Source: JADHLJ01 sp038146985
GTDB lineage: Bacteria > Pseudomonadota > Alphaproteobacteria > Thalassobaculales > Thalassobaculaceae
Assembly (NCBI GenBank): GCA_038146985.1
Contig: JAYQSQ010000001.1
Span: 434,001-498,000, forward strand
Direction: 5' to 3'
DNA: 64,000 bases
Numbering within the stretch: position 1 is the first letter of the stretch; each line of letters begins with the position of its first letter. The notes beneath the pieces are model-generated. The model did no database searches. It was given only the letters and a program-made list of their open reading frames with translations, and was not told where the DNA came from. Below are positions 44,170 through 52,306 of the stretch, piece by piece. Made by a program: the position numbers and the translations under genes.

Positions 44170-44471
44170 GCGCGTGGCTCCTTCCATCAGAGGCCGGATA
44201 TGGACCATGTTTGGCTGGTTTCGGCAAGCTGACCACTGGCTTTAGCCGGCTTGCCGTGCTGGTAGGAGGCGATAAACTTTCCTCGTGATGTCATGCGGGG
44301 CGGGTTGGTTTGACGGGACCCTTCGAGACGATGCTTCGCGTCCCCTCAGGGCGAGTCGGTGGGTTGTCTCACTCTCACCCTGAGGATCGGTGAAACCGCG
44401 TCTCGAAGGGTTCTGTAAGCCAAACGCGCAGGCCCTACGCGGCAGAGGAACGAAGACAGGCGGAAGCGATC
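44170..44471. other. Divergent intergenic region with family D repeat
   Basis: A 302-base gap between divergent starts (enoyl-CoA hydratase and quinone reductase-like gene). It contains the family D palindrome at 44317-44413 and otherwise no gene. Promoters for both directions should be here; I could not identify them. Confidence 0.45.
44317..44413. repeat. Palindromic intergenic element, family D copy 2
   Basis: GACCCTTCGAGACG at 44317 matches the inverted CGTCTCGAAGGGTTC near 44399-44413, and an internal CTCAGGGCGAGT / ACTCTCACCCTGAG can pair. Same layout as copy 1 at 29825. Confidence 0.8.
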
Positions 44472-45452
44472 ATGAAAGCAGTGCTCTGCAAGGAACTCGG
44501 CGGCCCGGAGAAGCTGGTGCTGGGGGAGATCGAACCCCCAAGACCGGAGCCTGACGAGGTGCGCATCCGGGTCCGCGCGGCAGGGATCAATTTCGCGGAC
44601 ACGCTGCAGATCGCCGGCAAATACCAGTCGAGGCTGGCGCCGCCTTTCGTGCCGGGAATGGAGGTTGCGGGCGAGATCCTTGAGCTTGGGAGCAACGTCA
44701 AGCGCCCGCTTACCGTCGGCCAACGGGTCATGGCCTTTATGCGCGGGGGCGGGGCCTTCGCCGAAGAAGCCTGCGTGCACGCCGAGTGGCTGGTCCCGGT
44801 GCCGGACGAGATGGACGACGTCACCGCCGCCGGCTTTCCCACGGTCTATGGCACCTCGAACTTCGCGCTGAAGCATCGCGGCAAGCTGAAGGCCGGAGAG
44901 ACGCTGGTGGTGCTCGGCGCCGCCGGCGGTGTCGGGCTGACGGCGGTCGAGCTCGGCAAGCAGATGGGCGCGCGGGTCATCGCCGCCGCCGGCGGTGCGG
45001 AGAAATGTCAGGTCACGCTGGACCACGGCGCGGACTTCGCCATCGATTACCGCACCGAAAACATCCGCGACCGGGTGCGCGAGATCACCGACGGTGTCGG
45101 CGCCGACGTGGTCTATGACGCGGTCGGCGGCGACGCCTTTGACTCAGCGATCCGAGCGGTGAACTGGGAGGCGCGGATGCTGATCATCGGTTTCGCGTCC
45201 GGGCGCATCCAGCAGGTGCCCGCGAACCTGATCCTGGTCAAGAATATCTCCGTCATAGGCGTGGTCTATGGTGCCCAGACCGAACGCGACCCGGCCTATG
45301 GCGCCAGCTTCGTGCAGGACGCGGCCGATCTCTTTCGCCAAGGCAAGGTCAAACCACATATCGGCAAGGTCTTTCCGCTGGCCGAGGCCGGGGAGGCCTT
45401 GCAGGGTCTGTTGTCGCGCGCCTATTCCGGCAAGATTGTTCTGAAGACCTGA
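44472..45452 (+). CDS. NADPH:quinone oxidoreductase-like MDR family protein
   Basis: A 326-residue zinc-independent medium-chain reductase. The N-terminal GroES-like domain contains GINFADTLQIAGKYQ and PFVPGMEVAGEI; the NADPH-binding domain has LVVLGAAGGVGLTAVELGKQ and YRTENIRDRVREIT. No zinc-binding Cys/His set is visible. Such proteins reduce quinones or enoyl-CoA esters. A CoA-transferase follows after 15 bases on the same strand, and this pair faces the ligase and hydratase genes. Position suggests a CoA-ester pathway, where it might be an acyl-CoA reductase. Confidence 0.9.
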   Translation: MKAVLCKELGGPEKLVLGEIEPPRPEPDEVRIRVRAAGINFADTLQIAGKYQSRLAPPFVPGMEVAGEILELGSNVKRPLTVGQRVMAFMRGGGAFAEEACVHAEWLVPVPDEMDDVTAAGFPTVYGTSNFALKHRGKLKAGETLVVLGAAGGVGLTAVELGKQMGARVIAAAGGAEKCQVTLDHGADFAIDYRTENIRDRVREITDGVGADVVYDAVGGDAFDSAIRAVNWEARMLIIGFASGRIQQVPANLILVKNISVIGVVYGAQTERDPAYGASFVQDAADLFRQGKVKPHIGKVFPLAEAGEALQGLLSRAYSGKIVLKT

Positions 45453-45467
45453 GGCGTCGGCTCTGGA

Positions 45468-46724
45468 ATGAACGGGCCGAGGCGTATCGTCGCCGGGGAT
45501 CTGGATCTCTCGGAGTTCATCCGTCCCGGCGACCGGATCATTGTCGGTCAGGCGGCGGGAGAGCCGGTGACACTGACCGAGGCCCTGGTCGCGCAACGGG
45601 CGTCGATCGGGCCGGTCAGTGTGTTTCTTGGTCTCTGCCTGTCCGACACGTTTCAGGCCGAGCACGCGGATCATATCACGTTTGAAAGCTTTGGGCCGAT
45701 GGGCGCGTCCCGGGCGCTGGCCAAGGCCGGCGTGCTGAATATCAGCCCGATCCACTATGGCCAGATTTCGCGCTATATCGACGATGGGGTGATCGCCTGT
45801 GACGTTGCCTTCGTGCATATCTCGCCGCCCGGCCCCGACGGCAGGCATTCCTTCGGCCTGCTCAATGATTACAACCGGGCGGCCATGGACAAGGCCCGGG
45901 TGGTGATCGCCGAGGTGAACGACCAGATTCCCTGGGTTCATGCCGAAGGGGTGCCGGATCTCGGCCGGATCGATGTGATCGTGGAGACCTCGCGACCAGC
46001 GCTGACCGCCGCGCCGGCACGGGTCTCGCCGGTCGACGAGGCGATCGGGCGCAACGTCGCGCGCTATATCGAGGATGGCCACACACTCCAGATCGGCATG
46101 GGTGCGATCCCGGAGGCGGTGGCCCGGGTGATCGGCGACCGCAGGGACCTCGGCTTTCACAGCGGCATGGCTGGCGACTCCATGGCGGATCTCATGGAGG
46201 CCGGCGTGATCACCAATGCCCGCAAGGAGGTCGATGCCGGTATTTCCGTGACCGCCAATCTGGTCGGCACCGAGAGGCTGTACCGGTTCGTCGAGCGCAA
46301 CCCGGCTTTCAAGCTCCGACCGTCCTGGCACACCCATGACGGAGACCTGCATCGCCTGAAACGGTTCGTCAGCATCAACTCCGCCCTTGAGGTGGATCTG
46401 AGCGGCCAGATCGGGGCCGAGGAAACCAACGGCCAGATCGTGAGCGCGATTGGTGGCCACACGGATTTCACCCGGGCAGGCCATCGCTCTCCCGGGGGCT
46501 GTTCGATCATCGCGCTGCCCAGCACGGCGCGCGGCGGCACGGTGAGCCGGATCGTGCCGCGTCTTACCGGGCCGGTCACCACCGCGCGCAGCGATGTGGA
46601 TATCGTGGTGACCGAGCACGGCTGGGCCGAGTTGCGCGGCCGAAACCTGCGCGAGCGGGCGGCGGCGCTCACGGCGATCGCGGATCCGGCGCACCGCGAG
46701 GCGCTCGGCAAGGCGGGGACGTGA
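45468..46724 (+). CDS. Acetyl-CoA hydrolase/CoA-transferase family protein
   Basis: A 418-residue class-I CoA-transferase of the Cat1/AbfT type. Motifs: RIIVGQAAGEPVTLTEALVA, the LQIGMGAIPEAVARVI loop, and the EETNGQIVSAIGGHTDF and GCSIIALPSTARGGTVSRI regions, typical of the family, where a Glu forms the CoA thioester. It probably moves CoA between acids, for example succinate/acetate and a pathway intermediate. Tightly linked (15 bases) to the MDR reductase. Confidence 0.9.
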   Translation: MNGPRRIVAGDLDLSEFIRPGDRIIVGQAAGEPVTLTEALVAQRASIGPVSVFLGLCLSDTFQAEHADHITFESFGPMGASRALAKAGVLNISPIHYGQISRYIDDGVIACDVAFVHISPPGPDGRHSFGLLNDYNRAAMDKARVVIAEVNDQIPWVHAEGVPDLGRIDVIVETSRPALTAAPARVSPVDEAIGRNVARYIEDGHTLQIGMGAIPEAVARVIGDRRDLGFHSGMAGDSMADLMEAGVITNARKEVDAGISVTANLVGTERLYRFVERNPAFKLRPSWHTHDGDLHRLKRFVSINSALEVDLSGQIGAEETNGQIVSAIGGHTDFTRAGHRSPGGCSIIALPSTARGGTVSRIVPRLTGPVTTARSDVDIVVTEHGWAELRGRNLRERAAALTAIADPAHREALGKAGT

Positions 46725-46745
46725 CGCCGGCGATGAGGCCGTGGG

Positions 46746-47777
46746 TCAAAGCGTCGGCTTCACCTTGATCTTGCGCAGTTCCGGCAGCAGTTCCCGCGAC
46801 ATCAGTTCCATGCTGTCGAGGGTGAGCTGCCCCGGCATGCCGATCCAGTGGGAGCGGATCACCAAGTGGTTCATGCCGAACTCCTGCCAATAGGGCCGGA
46901 GTTCCTCGTAGCACTCCTCGGGCGAGCCGATGATGAAGCGGCCCTTAACCAGATCCTCGAAGTCCTGATCAAAGCTCTCGTTCTTGGGCATCACCTTGTC
47001 CTGGCCCCAGGTGGCGTAGTTCTTGTACTTGCCGAGCAGATAGGGGCCGGCAAGCTCCATCGCCGTCTTGCGGTCCTTGGCGCAGAAGATCTCCTTGAAC
47101 ACCGGCAGTTCCGCCGGTGCAGGCTTTCCCGCCGCCCGAAGTGCGTCCTTGTAGAGACCCATATGCCGGCGGATGGTATCGAGCTGCGAGTGCGGGTTGA
47201 CGAACCATGCGTCGCTCATCCGCGCCGCGCGTTCTATCGCCCGGTCGTTATTGGCCGCGATCCAGATCGGCGGACGCGGCTTCTGGATCGGCCGGATGTT
47301 CATGTGGACGTCCTTCAGGACACAGGTCTCGCTCTCATGGCTGACCCGATCCTCGGTCCAAAGGCGCTCCACCAGGGTGAGATACTCCTCGAACCGGGCG
47401 ACCCGCTTGCCCTTGGGAACCCCGAAGGCATCGAACTCGGTATCCCGGTAACCTAGCCCGACGCCGAAGATCACCTTGCCCTTGGAGAGCACATCGAGGC
47501 TGGCCACCGTTTCGGCCGTATAGACCGGGTTATGGAGGTTCAGCAGCAGGATCCCGAGCGTGATGTTCATGTCGCCCGCCTCGGGGATCAGACGGGCCAG
47601 GAACGGCACCAGTTGAAGCTGCTGGTTGTTGCCTTCGTTGAGGTAGTGCTGGCCCGAGACCACGTTGTCCCAGCCATGATCGCGCATCAGATGCACCATG
47701 GCGATCTGCTCGTCCATGGCGGCGATCATATCGGTGTCGAGGAACTGCTGATTGGTGAGAAACGCGCCGATTTTCAT
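46746..47777 (-). CDS. LLM class flavin-dependent oxidoreductase (copy 7)
   Basis: A 343-residue luciferase-like protein with SKGKVIFGVGLGYRDTEFDA, RPPIWIAANNDRAIERAARM and LLGKYKNYATWGQDKVMPK. The last segment and the GYRDTEF core resemble copy 2 (18802), so these two may form their own subgroup. It lies outside the F420 island, convergent with the CoA-transferase gene (stops 21 bases apart). Flavin versus F420 use is undecided. Confidence 0.88.
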   Translation of the reverse strand: MKIGAFLTNQQFLDTDMIAAMDEQIAMVHLMRDHGWDNVVSGQHYLNEGNNQQLQLVPFLARLIPEAGDMNITLGILLLNLHNPVYTAETVASLDVLSKGKVIFGVGLGYRDTEFDAFGVPKGKRVARFEEYLTLVERLWTEDRVSHESETCVLKDVHMNIRPIQKPRPPIWIAANNDRAIERAARMSDAWFVNPHSQLDTIRRHMGLYKDALRAAGKPAPAELPVFKEIFCAKDRKTAMELAGPYLLGKYKNYATWGQDKVMPKNESFDQDFEDLVKGRFIIGSPEECYEELRPYWQEFGMNHLVIRSHWIGMPGQLTLDSMELMSRELLPELRKIKVKPTL

Positions 47778-47931
47778 GGGTATCTTGTCCGTGCGGGGCT
47801 GAATGGGAGGTTATTGCACGCCGGTCGATGCGGCTCAACACGGGTGCGGCGGGGCTCGAGGGCTTGTCCCGGACCATGGCGGTGGCTATACGGAACCTCC
47901 CGCCCCATACCCCCGCCTCCGGAGTTTGCCG

Positions 47932-48960
47932 ATGTCCGCCTTTGAACGATATCTCACGATCTGGGTGGCGCTGTGTATCGTCGCCGGCATCGCGCTCGGC
48001 CAGATGATGCCGGGGCTTTTCGCGGTGCTCGCGGGCATTGAGTACGCCAGCGTCAATCTCGTGGTCGCGGTGCTGATCTGGGCGATGGTCTATCCGATGA
48101 TGATCGCCGTCGACTTCGCCAGCCTGCACAGGATCAAGGATCAGCCGAAGGGTCTGGTGATCACGATCATCGTCAACTGGCTGATCAAGCCCTTCACCAT
48201 GGCGTTTCTCGGCGTCTGGTTCTTCAAGGGCGTGTTCGCCGACCTGATTCCGACGGCGGACGCCGAAAGCTACATCGCGGGGCTGATCCTGCTCGGCGCG
48301 GCGCCCTGCACGGCGATGGTGTTCGTCTGGTCCCAGCTGACCCGCGGCGATGCGAACTACACCTTGATCCAGGTCAGCGTGAACGACGTGATCATGGTCT
48401 TCGCCTTCGCGCCGATCGTCGCCCTGCTGCTCGGCGTGACCGAGATTCCGGTGCCCTGGGAGACCCTGCTGCTCTCGGTGGTGCTTTATGTCGTGGTGCC
48501 CCTGATCGCCGGCATCATGACCCGCAAGCGGCTCTTCCGGGCGGGAGGTGAGGCCGAGGTCGATGCCTTCACGGCGCGGGTGAAGCCGGCCTCCGTGGTG
48601 GCGCTCCTGGCGACCGTGGTGCTTCTGTTCGGCTTCCAGGGCGGGGTGATCCTGGCCCAGCCGCTGTTGATCGTGCTGATCGCGGTGCCGCTGCTGATCC
48701 AGTCCTACGGCATTTTCGCGGTGGCCTATGTCGCCGCCTGGGCCTGGCGGGTTCCGCACCGCATCGCCGCGCCCTGCGCGATGATCGGCACCTCGAACTT
48801 CTTCGAGCTCGCGGTCGCGGTGGCGATCAGTCTTTTCGGCCTGAATTCCGGTGCCGCGTTGGCGACCGTGGTCGGGGTCCTCGTGGAGGTTCCCGTCATG
48901 CTCTCGCTGGTCGCCTTCGCCAACCGGACACGCGGCTGGATCGACGCGCGGGCGGGGTAG
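47932..48960 (+). CDS. Arsenite efflux transporter ACR3 family
   Basis: A 342-residue protein with ten hydrophobic helices of the bile acid/arsenite transporter (BART) superfamily. The segment LILLGAAPCTAMVFVWSQL contains the Cys required for arsenite transport in ACR3, followed by NYTLIQVSVNDVIM, and a late FFELAVAVAISLFGLNSG motif. The ATG at 47932 follows CCGGAGTTT. It is alone: no arsR, arsC or arsH is adjacent, so it may have a separate metalloid or another regulator. Divergent from LLM copy 7 across 154 bases. Confidence 0.9.
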   Translation: MSAFERYLTIWVALCIVAGIALGQMMPGLFAVLAGIEYASVNLVVAVLIWAMVYPMMIAVDFASLHRIKDQPKGLVITIIVNWLIKPFTMAFLGVWFFKGVFADLIPTADAESYIAGLILLGAAPCTAMVFVWSQLTRGDANYTLIQVSVNDVIMVFAFAPIVALLLGVTEIPVPWETLLLSVVLYVVVPLIAGIMTRKRLFRAGGEAEVDAFTARVKPASVVALLATVVLLFGFQGGVILAQPLLIVLIAVPLLIQSYGIFAVAYVAAWAWRVPHRIAAPCAMIGTSNFFELAVAVAISLFGLNSGAALATVVGVLVEVPVMLSLVAFANRTRGWIDARAG

Positions 48961-49018
48961 GCAAGCATCACGCACTCGACCTGCGCCCACCGGCTCGTCG
49001 ATATGCGTCCTGAGGGCG

Positions 49019-49213
49019 TCAAAATTCTTTCGGCAGTCCCGCTTGCTTCAATACCTCATTGGCGGTGTGCCTGGACTTGATGTCGTTGTCGACGGGGAAG
49101 TGTCTTTTGGTGATGGGAGAGTACCACATTTCGTGGTCCCCCCGGCCTTGGCGCGCGAATGTTCAACCGGCGGCGGAAAGAAGCTTCTTCAGATCGCGGG
49201 TGAAGCCGCCCAT
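49019..49213 (-). pseudogene. HicA-like toxin, disrupted by an in-frame stop
   Basis: Read on the minus strand from the ATG at 49213, the frame gives MGGFTRDLKKLLSAAG, then TGA at 49165-49163, then TFARQGRGDHEMWYSPI and on through NDIKSRHTANEVLKQAGLP to a second stop at 49019. The combined 64-residue sequence matches the YcfA/HicA mRNA-interferase fold, including the GDHEMW region with its active His. Family members commonly have Cys where the TGA stands, a single TGC to TGA change. The start overlaps the DUF1902 gene stop (TGATG), the toxin half of a type II pair. As read it would produce only 16 residues, hence an inactive toxin unless read through. Confidence 0.8.
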
Positions 49214-49461
49214 CAGGCGCGCAAACGCACCCTGGAGACCTGCTCGTGCATGATGAATAGGGGTATTTCATCTGGTACCTGGTTGGAATCGTCGAGGCCG
49301 TTCATCTCAACCAGATCGATAATGACATCGTGCAGCTTCTTCTCCAGCAGCTCCAGCGTTTCGGCTTCCGTAACGAGGCCCGGTAGATCGTCACTACTTG
49401 CCACCCACACGCCGGCGTCTGTGTCGAGCCGAGCCTTGACGATGATCGAGTGCAGTTGCAT
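49213..49461 (-). CDS. DUF1902 (HicB-like) antitoxin
   Basis: An 82-residue protein with the DUF1902 pattern: MQLHSIIVKARLDTDAGVWV, ASSDDLPGLVTEAETLELLE, and KKLHDVIIDLVEMNG, the single alpha/beta hammock like HicB. The ATG at 49461 has AGGGTGG upstream; a start at 49503 is unlikely. It lies directly before the hicA-like frame, overlapping it by one base, in the antitoxin-first order frequent in alphaproteobacteria. Because the toxin is broken, this antitoxin may be a relic or may counter another toxin elsewhere. Confidence 0.8.
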   Translation of the reverse strand: MQLHSIIVKARLDTDAGVWVASSDDLPGLVTEAETLELLEKKLHDVIIDLVEMNGLDDSNQVPDEIPLFIMHEQVSRVRLRA

Positions 49462-49819
49462 GTGCCACCCTGCGTTTGGATTGGTCCCAGAATCTATTGG
49501 CAAACATGCGGAGTTACAAGGCCGGGCGCCATCGATCAGGTGCTTCCCATCGCGTCTTGCGGATCATATTGGCGCTGACATCGCGAAATCTCCCCAGTAA
49601 TTTGTTTGTGCAAAAGCCGAGCGGGGATAATACCGCCGACAGGCACTGATCCATCCCGCGGCGCTACTGAAATACCGATAAAAAAAGAATTCGGTGACTG
49701 TCCCCAAACTCCCCCAAACTCCCCCCAAACTCCCCAAACTCCCCACTATGTGGGGAATGCTTCGGCTTTTCCGGCGGCGGGAATGACGCTACTCTCAGAG
49801 GGGTCACCGCGAGGCGCGC
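49462..49819. other. 358-base gap with G-rich tandem repeats
   Basis: No gene is supported. The gap has an AT-rich promoter-like middle (AATTTGTTTGTGCAAAAG) and, at 49702-49744, tandem CCCCAAACT repeats; the segment GAATTCGGTGACTGTCCCC just before them looks like a remnant of a mobile or REP-type element. A Shine-Dalgarno for the amidohydrolase (GAGGGG) is 49797-49802. Confidence 0.5.
49702..49744 (-). repeat. Tandem GGGGAGTTT repeat, potential G-quadruplex
   Basis: On the minus strand five G-runs (4, 4, 6, 5 and 4 guanines) are separated by exactly AGTTT each time. This satisfies the G-quadruplex pattern of four or more G-tracts with loops of 1-7 bases. It lies 76 bases upstream of the amidohydrolase start. 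Confidence 0.85.
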
Positions 49820-51529
49820 ATGTCCGGCACTCCTGATCTTGTTATCCGCAACGGCACCATCGTCGACGGCACCGGCGGCGAGCCCTATGCGGGCGATGTC
49901 GCCATCTCCGGCGGCGTGATCTCTGGCGTTGGGGAGGTCACCGCCACTGGCGCCGAAGAGATCGATGCAAGCGGACGGATGGTGATGCCGGGCTTCGTCG
50001 ACGTGCATACCCATTACGACGCCCAGGCAACCTGGGCGAACCAGATCACGCCCTCCTCCTGCAATGGGGTGACGACGGTGCTGCTGGGGAATTGCGGGGT
50101 CGGCTTCGCGCCGGTGCGCCCGCACCAGCGGGACATGCTGATCTCGCTGATGGAGGGGGTGGAGGACATCCCCGAGGTGGTGATGCGCGAGGGCCTGCCC
50201 TGGACCTGGGAGAGCTTTCCCGACTATCTCGACACTCTGGCCGGTCGTTCCTTCGATGTGGATGTGGCGACGCAGGTGCCGCACGCGGCGCTGCGGGTCT
50301 ATGTCATGGGTGAGCGCGGCGCGGAGCGGCAGCCGGCCACACCAGCCGACCGGGCGGCGATGGCGGCGCTTGCGGCCGAGGGGATCAGGGCCGGCGCCTT
50401 CGGGTTTTCGACCTCGCGGCTATTGCAGCACCGCACGGCGGCAGGGGAGCCGATCCCTTCCTATGGTGCGGCGGAGGAGGAACTGGCCGAGATCGCCGGC
50501 GCCATCGGCGCGGTCGGACGCGGCTGGCTGCAGGTGGTGGCTGATTTCGGCGATGCGCAGGAGGAGGAGTTCTCCCTGCTGTGCCGTCTCGCCAAGCGTT
50601 CGGGCCGGCCGGTGACCCTGACCTTGTTGCAGCGGGATTCTCATCCGAGTGAATGGCGCGAATTGCTGGACCGGATCGAGGCGGCGAATGAAGACGGGCT
50701 GCGCATCACCGGACAGGTTCGGGGGCGGCCGACCAGTACCTTGCTGGGCTTCGAGCTTTCGGAGAACCCGTTCCTCGGTTGCCCGAGCTGGGCAGCGCTC
50801 GCGCCCCTTAACATTGAGGCTCGCGTCGCCGCTTTGCGCGATCCAGGACTTCGGGAACGGTTGATCGCGGAGCCTGGCGGCTCGCCGGCGCAGATCAAGC
50901 GCCTGCGCGACTGGGAACGGATCTTCCCGTTCGGCGACCCACCGGATTACGAACCGCACCCGGACAGGAGCATCGCCGCCGAGGCGGCTAGGCGCGGCAT
51001 CGCGCCTGCGGCGCTGGCCTATGACATGATGATGGAGCGGAACGGGCGCGCGATCCTCTATCACCCGATGACCAATTATGCCGGCGGCGACATGGCGCCG
51101 GTCTTCGAGATGCTGCGTCATCCGCACACCCTGATCGGGCTCGGCGACGGCGGCGCGCATGTCGGCATCATGTGCGATGCCACCGACATGGCACACACGC
51201 TGACCCATTGGACCCGGGACCGCACACGGGGGCCGAGGCTCGGTCTCGCCGACATGGTGCGCCGCCTGACGCTGGCGAACGCTCAAGAGATCGGGCTCCG
51301 CGACCGGGGCGCGATCAAGTCCGGCCTACGCGCGGATATCAACATCGTCGATCTGGAACGTCTTCGCCTCAAGGTGCCGGAGGTACACTACGACCTGCCG
51401 GCGGGCGGCAAGCGGCTTTTACAGCGTTCTGATGGTTTCGAGATGACGCTTGTCGCCGGTGTGCCGGTATGGCGTGATGGCGAGGCGACGGGCGCCCTGC
51501 CGGGCCGGCTGGTGCGCAGCGATAATTAG
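49820..51529 (+). CDS. N-acyl-D-amino-acid deacylase family amidohydrolase
   Basis: A 569-residue amidohydrolase of the urease superfamily, D-aminoacylase type. The start DLVIRNGTIVDGTGGEPYAG is the common N-terminal strand, VDVHTHYDAQATWANQ gives the first metal ligands (HxH), and GNCGVGFAPVRPH is the group signature. A late segment GDGGAHVGIMCDATDM holds the metal Asp region. Substrates would be N-acyl D-amino acids or similar amides. An SDR follows 18 bases later. The upstream G-rich repeat is unusual. Confidence 0.9.
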   Translation: MSGTPDLVIRNGTIVDGTGGEPYAGDVAISGGVISGVGEVTATGAEEIDASGRMVMPGFVDVHTHYDAQATWANQITPSSCNGVTTVLLGNCGVGFAPVRPHQRDMLISLMEGVEDIPEVVMREGLPWTWESFPDYLDTLAGRSFDVDVATQVPHAALRVYVMGERGAERQPATPADRAAMAALAAEGIRAGAFGFSTSRLLQHRTAAGEPIPSYGAAEEELAEIAGAIGAVGRGWLQVVADFGDAQEEEFSLLCRLAKRSGRPVTLTLLQRDSHPSEWRELLDRIEAANEDGLRITGQVRGRPTSTLLGFELSENPFLGCPSWAALAPLNIEARVAALRDPGLRERLIAEPGGSPAQIKRLRDWERIFPFGDPPDYEPHPDRSIAAEAARRGIAPAALAYDMMMERNGRAILYHPMTNYAGGDMAPVFEMLRHPHTLIGLGDGGAHVGIMCDATDMAHTLTHWTRDRTRGPRLGLADMVRRLTLANAQEIGLRDRGAIKSGLRADINIVDLERLRLKVPEVHYDLPAGGKRLLQRSDGFEMTLVAGVPVWRDGEATGALPGRLVRSDN

Positions 51530-51547
51530 CGGGGAAACGGGGCGGAT

Positions 51548-52306
51548 ATGGGCAAGCTTGACGGGAAGGTGGCGCTGGTCAGCGGCGGCGCGCGCGGGCA
51601 GGGGGCGGCGGAAGCCAGAGCCTTCGCCAAGGAAGGCGCCAAGGTAGTGTTCGGCGACATCCGCGATGCCGAGGGCAAGGCGGTCGAGGCCGAAATCAAG
51701 GCGGCGGGCGGCGAGGCCAAATACGTCACCCTGGACGTCACCAACGAGGATCAGTGGCGCGCGGCGGTGGCCCAGGCGACGGGCCCCTATGGCGGGCTGC
51801 ACATCCTGGTGAACAATGCCGGCATCGTCATCAACCGGGTCCCGATCGAGGAGCGCACTGTCGAGGAATGGGACAAGGTGCTGGCGGTGAACCTGAAGGG
51901 CGTGTTCCTCGGCACCAAGCACGCGATCTCGGCGATGCGCAAGGCCGGCGGCGGCTCGATCATCAACATCGCCTCGGTCGCCGGATACGGCCAGTCGACG
52001 CACCAGGAACCGGCCTACGCCGCCTCCAAGGGCGCCGTGCGGATCTTCTCCAAGGTAACCGCGACCCAGCATGCCAAGGACAAGATCCGCTGCAACGCGA
52101 TCTTTCCGGGACCGATCGACACCGAGATGATCCATTCCGCCATGTCCGACCCCAAGGTCCTGGCGGAGCGGCTCTCGCGGGTGCCGCTGGGGCGGCTCGG
52201 TACCATCGACGAGATCGTGGCGGCGGTCATGTTCCTCGCCTCGGACGACTCAGCCTATATGACGGCGGGCGAGATGGTGATCGACGGTGGCGCCACCAGC
52301 ATGTGA
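51548..52306 (+). CDS. SDR family NAD(P)-dependent oxidoreductase
   Basis: A 252-residue classical short-chain dehydrogenase. The N terminus GKVALVSGGARGQGAAEARA is the cofactor-binding TGxxxGxG variant (here SGGARGQG), NNAGIV is the next motif, and the active Ser-Tyr-Lys is in SVAGYG with YAASKGAV. Substrate unknown. It is flanked by the amidohydrolase upstream and a methyltransferase gene that begins inside its last 20 bases. Confidence 0.92.
   Translation: MGKLDGKVALVSGGARGQGAAEARAFAKEGAKVVFGDIRDAEGKAVEAEIKAAGGEAKYVTLDVTNEDQWRAAVAQATGPYGGLHILVNNAGIVINRVPIEERTVEEWDKVLAVNLKGVFLGTKHAISAMRKAGGGSIINIASVAGYGQSTHQEPAYAASKGAVRIFSKVTATQHAKDKIRCNAIFPGPIDTEMIHSAMSDPKVLAERLSRVPLGRLGTIDEIVAAVMFLASDDSAYMTAGEMVIDGGATSM

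Noticed and set aside
49163..49165. In-frame TGA in the HicA frame as a selenocysteine codon
   Set aside because: The Cys position is suggestive, but HicA needs no redox residue there, no SECIS-like hairpin is evident directly after the codon, and no selenoprotein genes are nearby. A nonsense mutation is simpler.
49680..49701. GAATTCGGTGACTGTCCCC as a transposon end
   Set aside because: It resembles sequences near REP-type elements, but no inverted partner, target duplication or transposase is visible here.
49702..49744. CCCCAAACT repeats as a CRISPR array
   Set aside because: Repeat units are 9-11 bases with no spacers and no cas genes nearby.
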